Under the pieces are notes generated by a model. The model saw only the letters and a list, made by a program, of their open reading frames with translations. It did not search any database and had not been told where the DNA came from. From Bradyrhizobium canariense (GTDB lineage Bacteria > Pseudomonadota > Alphaproteobacteria > Rhizobiales > Xanthobacteraceae): DNA of 64,000 bases. Each line of letters starts with the position of its first letter. Position 1 is the stretch's first letter. Both the position numbers and the translations under genes were made by a program. Positions 63,243 through 64,000 of this stretch are shown here, in pieces. The stretch covers positions 1 to 64,000 of the forward strand of contig NZ_VSST01000016.1 of assembly GCF_019402665.1 (NCBI RefSeq), read 5' to 3'.

Positions 63243-64000
63243 TCATTGACCGATCGCATCGAGAAACTGGTACCAGCCGGCGATCATGCGCACGGCGGGC
63301 TCGCGCAGCGGATAGAACGGAATCGCCCTCAGGCGCCGCGCGTCGAGCAGCCCGACCTCCGGTGTCTCGCCGCGGACGAAGGCGGCAAGATAGCGGCCCA
63401 TCAGGCTCGACATCGCGACGCCCGCGCCGTTGTAGCCCATCGAGAACAGCGTGCGGTCGTCGAGCCGGCCGAGATGCGGCACCGAATCCAGCGTCATGGC
63501 AACGAGGCCCGACCATTTGTACGCGAGCGGCACATCGGCCAGGTCCGGAAAGATGCCGACCATCGCCTTGCGCAGCGCATCGAATGCGGCTTCCGAGTCC
63601 TGCCTGCCGAAGGCGCCGCGCCCGCCGAAGATGACGCGATTGTCGACCATGCGGAACCAGCGCATCATGCGCTTGGTCTCGGTGTAGGTGCGGCCCGTCA
63701 GCATCAGCTTGCCCGCGAGATTGCGCGGCAGCTGCTCGGTAGCGACCATGGCGCTGCGGAAGGGAATCAGGGTGCGCTGCATCTGCGCGGTGGCATCCGT
63801 CAGGTCCGAATAGCTGTTGGTGGCAATGATCGCCTGCTTCGCCCGCACCGCGCCTTGCGGCGTCTCCGCGACGATGCCGCCGTTGTCGCGCCGGAGTCTT
63901 ACGACCGGCGACTCCTGGAAGATCGGCACCCCGCGGCGCGCGACGCCGTCGGCGAGACCGCGCAAATAGTTCAGCGGATGAATGCCGCCAGAGCCGGGAT
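63243..64000 (-). CDS. FAD-dependent amine/amino acid oxidoreductase (partial)
   Basis: C-terminal about 250 residues of a DAO-family oxidase; the gene runs off the right edge. The reading begins PGSGGIHPLNYLRGLADG, typical of gamma-glutamylputrescine oxidase and related enzymes, and has AIIATNSYSDL, RMMRWFRMVDNRVIFGGRG and FSMGYNGAGVAMSSLMG (FAD-binding C-terminus). It is upstream of the binding protein by 28 bp, so it is an early gene of the operon. Confidence 0.88.
   Translation of the reverse strand, partial: PGSGGIHPLNYLRGLADGVARRGVPIFQESPVVRLRRDNGGIVAETPQGAVRAKQAIIATNSYSDLTDATAQMQRTLIPFRSAMVATEQLPRNLAGKLMLTGRTYTETKRMMRWFRMVDNRVIFGGRGAFGRQDSEAAFDALRKAMVGIFPDLADVPLAYKWSGLVAMTLDSVPHLGRLDDRTLFSMGYNGAGVAMSSLMGRYLAAFVRGETPEVGLLDARRLRAIPFYPLREPAVRMIAGWYQFLDAIGQ

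Overview
The window looks like chromosomal DNA of a high-GC alphaproteobacterium, most probably Bradyrhizobium or a close relative (order Hyphomicrobiales). The reasons are the gene content (TreS-maltokinase fusion, Ku next to LigD, a PHA-system protein, a DUF3309 protein, many solute-binding ABC operons), the GC-biased codon use and dispersed hairpin repeats between genes. This assignment is inference. I saw no phage, insertion sequence, tRNA, rRNA or CRISPR.

Region 1 (62-18074) is an alpha-glucan/trehalose island. A GH15 enzyme and MalQ lie on the minus strand. Divergent from them is a tightly packed plus-strand run: GlgE-like protein, TreS-Mak fusion, GlgB, GlgX, TreZ, TreY, with 8-bp or ATGA overlaps or very short gaps. 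On paper this is a closed trehalose-maltose-maltose-1-phosphate-glucan-trehalose cycle. However, the GlgE homologue carries lysine where the catalytic acid/base glutamate should be, and it has lost other signature residues, so the cycle may be broken or repurposed.

Region 2 (18078-22596) holds a PHA-system protein, a tiny DUF3309 membrane protein, and divergent ligD (phosphoesterase-ligase-polymerase) and ku for non-homologous end joining. GGAAC-type motifs like those of alphaproteobacterial general-stress sigma factors lie in the malQ/glgE gap, the ligD/ku gap and upstream of the DUF3309 gene, which suggests a stress or desiccation island.

Region 3 (22638-31739) is a full kdp potassium system on the minus strand, in the order 27-aa peptide, kdpF, possible 34-aa peptide, kdpA, kdpB, kdpC, kdpD, kdpE. 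Upstream is a divergent gene of unknown function. The shared intergenic region contains two outward-facing copies of the same promoter/operator module, which implies co-regulation.

Region 4 (31803-38913) carries upp, an acyl-CoA synthetase, an acyl-CoA dehydrogenase, a MaoC hydratase with a CitE-type lyase, a Tat-exported FAH-family protein and a LysR regulator.

Region 5 (38917-48480, minus strand) is one apparent operon. It encodes a spermidine/putrescine-type ABC importer, a three-subunit molybdenum hydroxylase (form II CoxL type) and an amidase, and is plausibly for uptake and breakdown of a nitrogenous, perhaps heterocyclic, compound.

Region 6 (48744-64000) holds an MHS-type transporter; a LivK-like binding protein with a flavoprotein and an IclR regulator; a two-subunit TPP decarboxylase with an SDR; and a long minus-strand operon (FAD oxidase, ABC binding protein, two permeases, an aminotransferase remnant, a TPP enzyme, a DadA-like dehydrogenase, an Asp/Glu racemase-family protein) that probably handles an amino compound. 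The window ends inside the FAD oxidase. Bases 1-61 hold no gene I can support.
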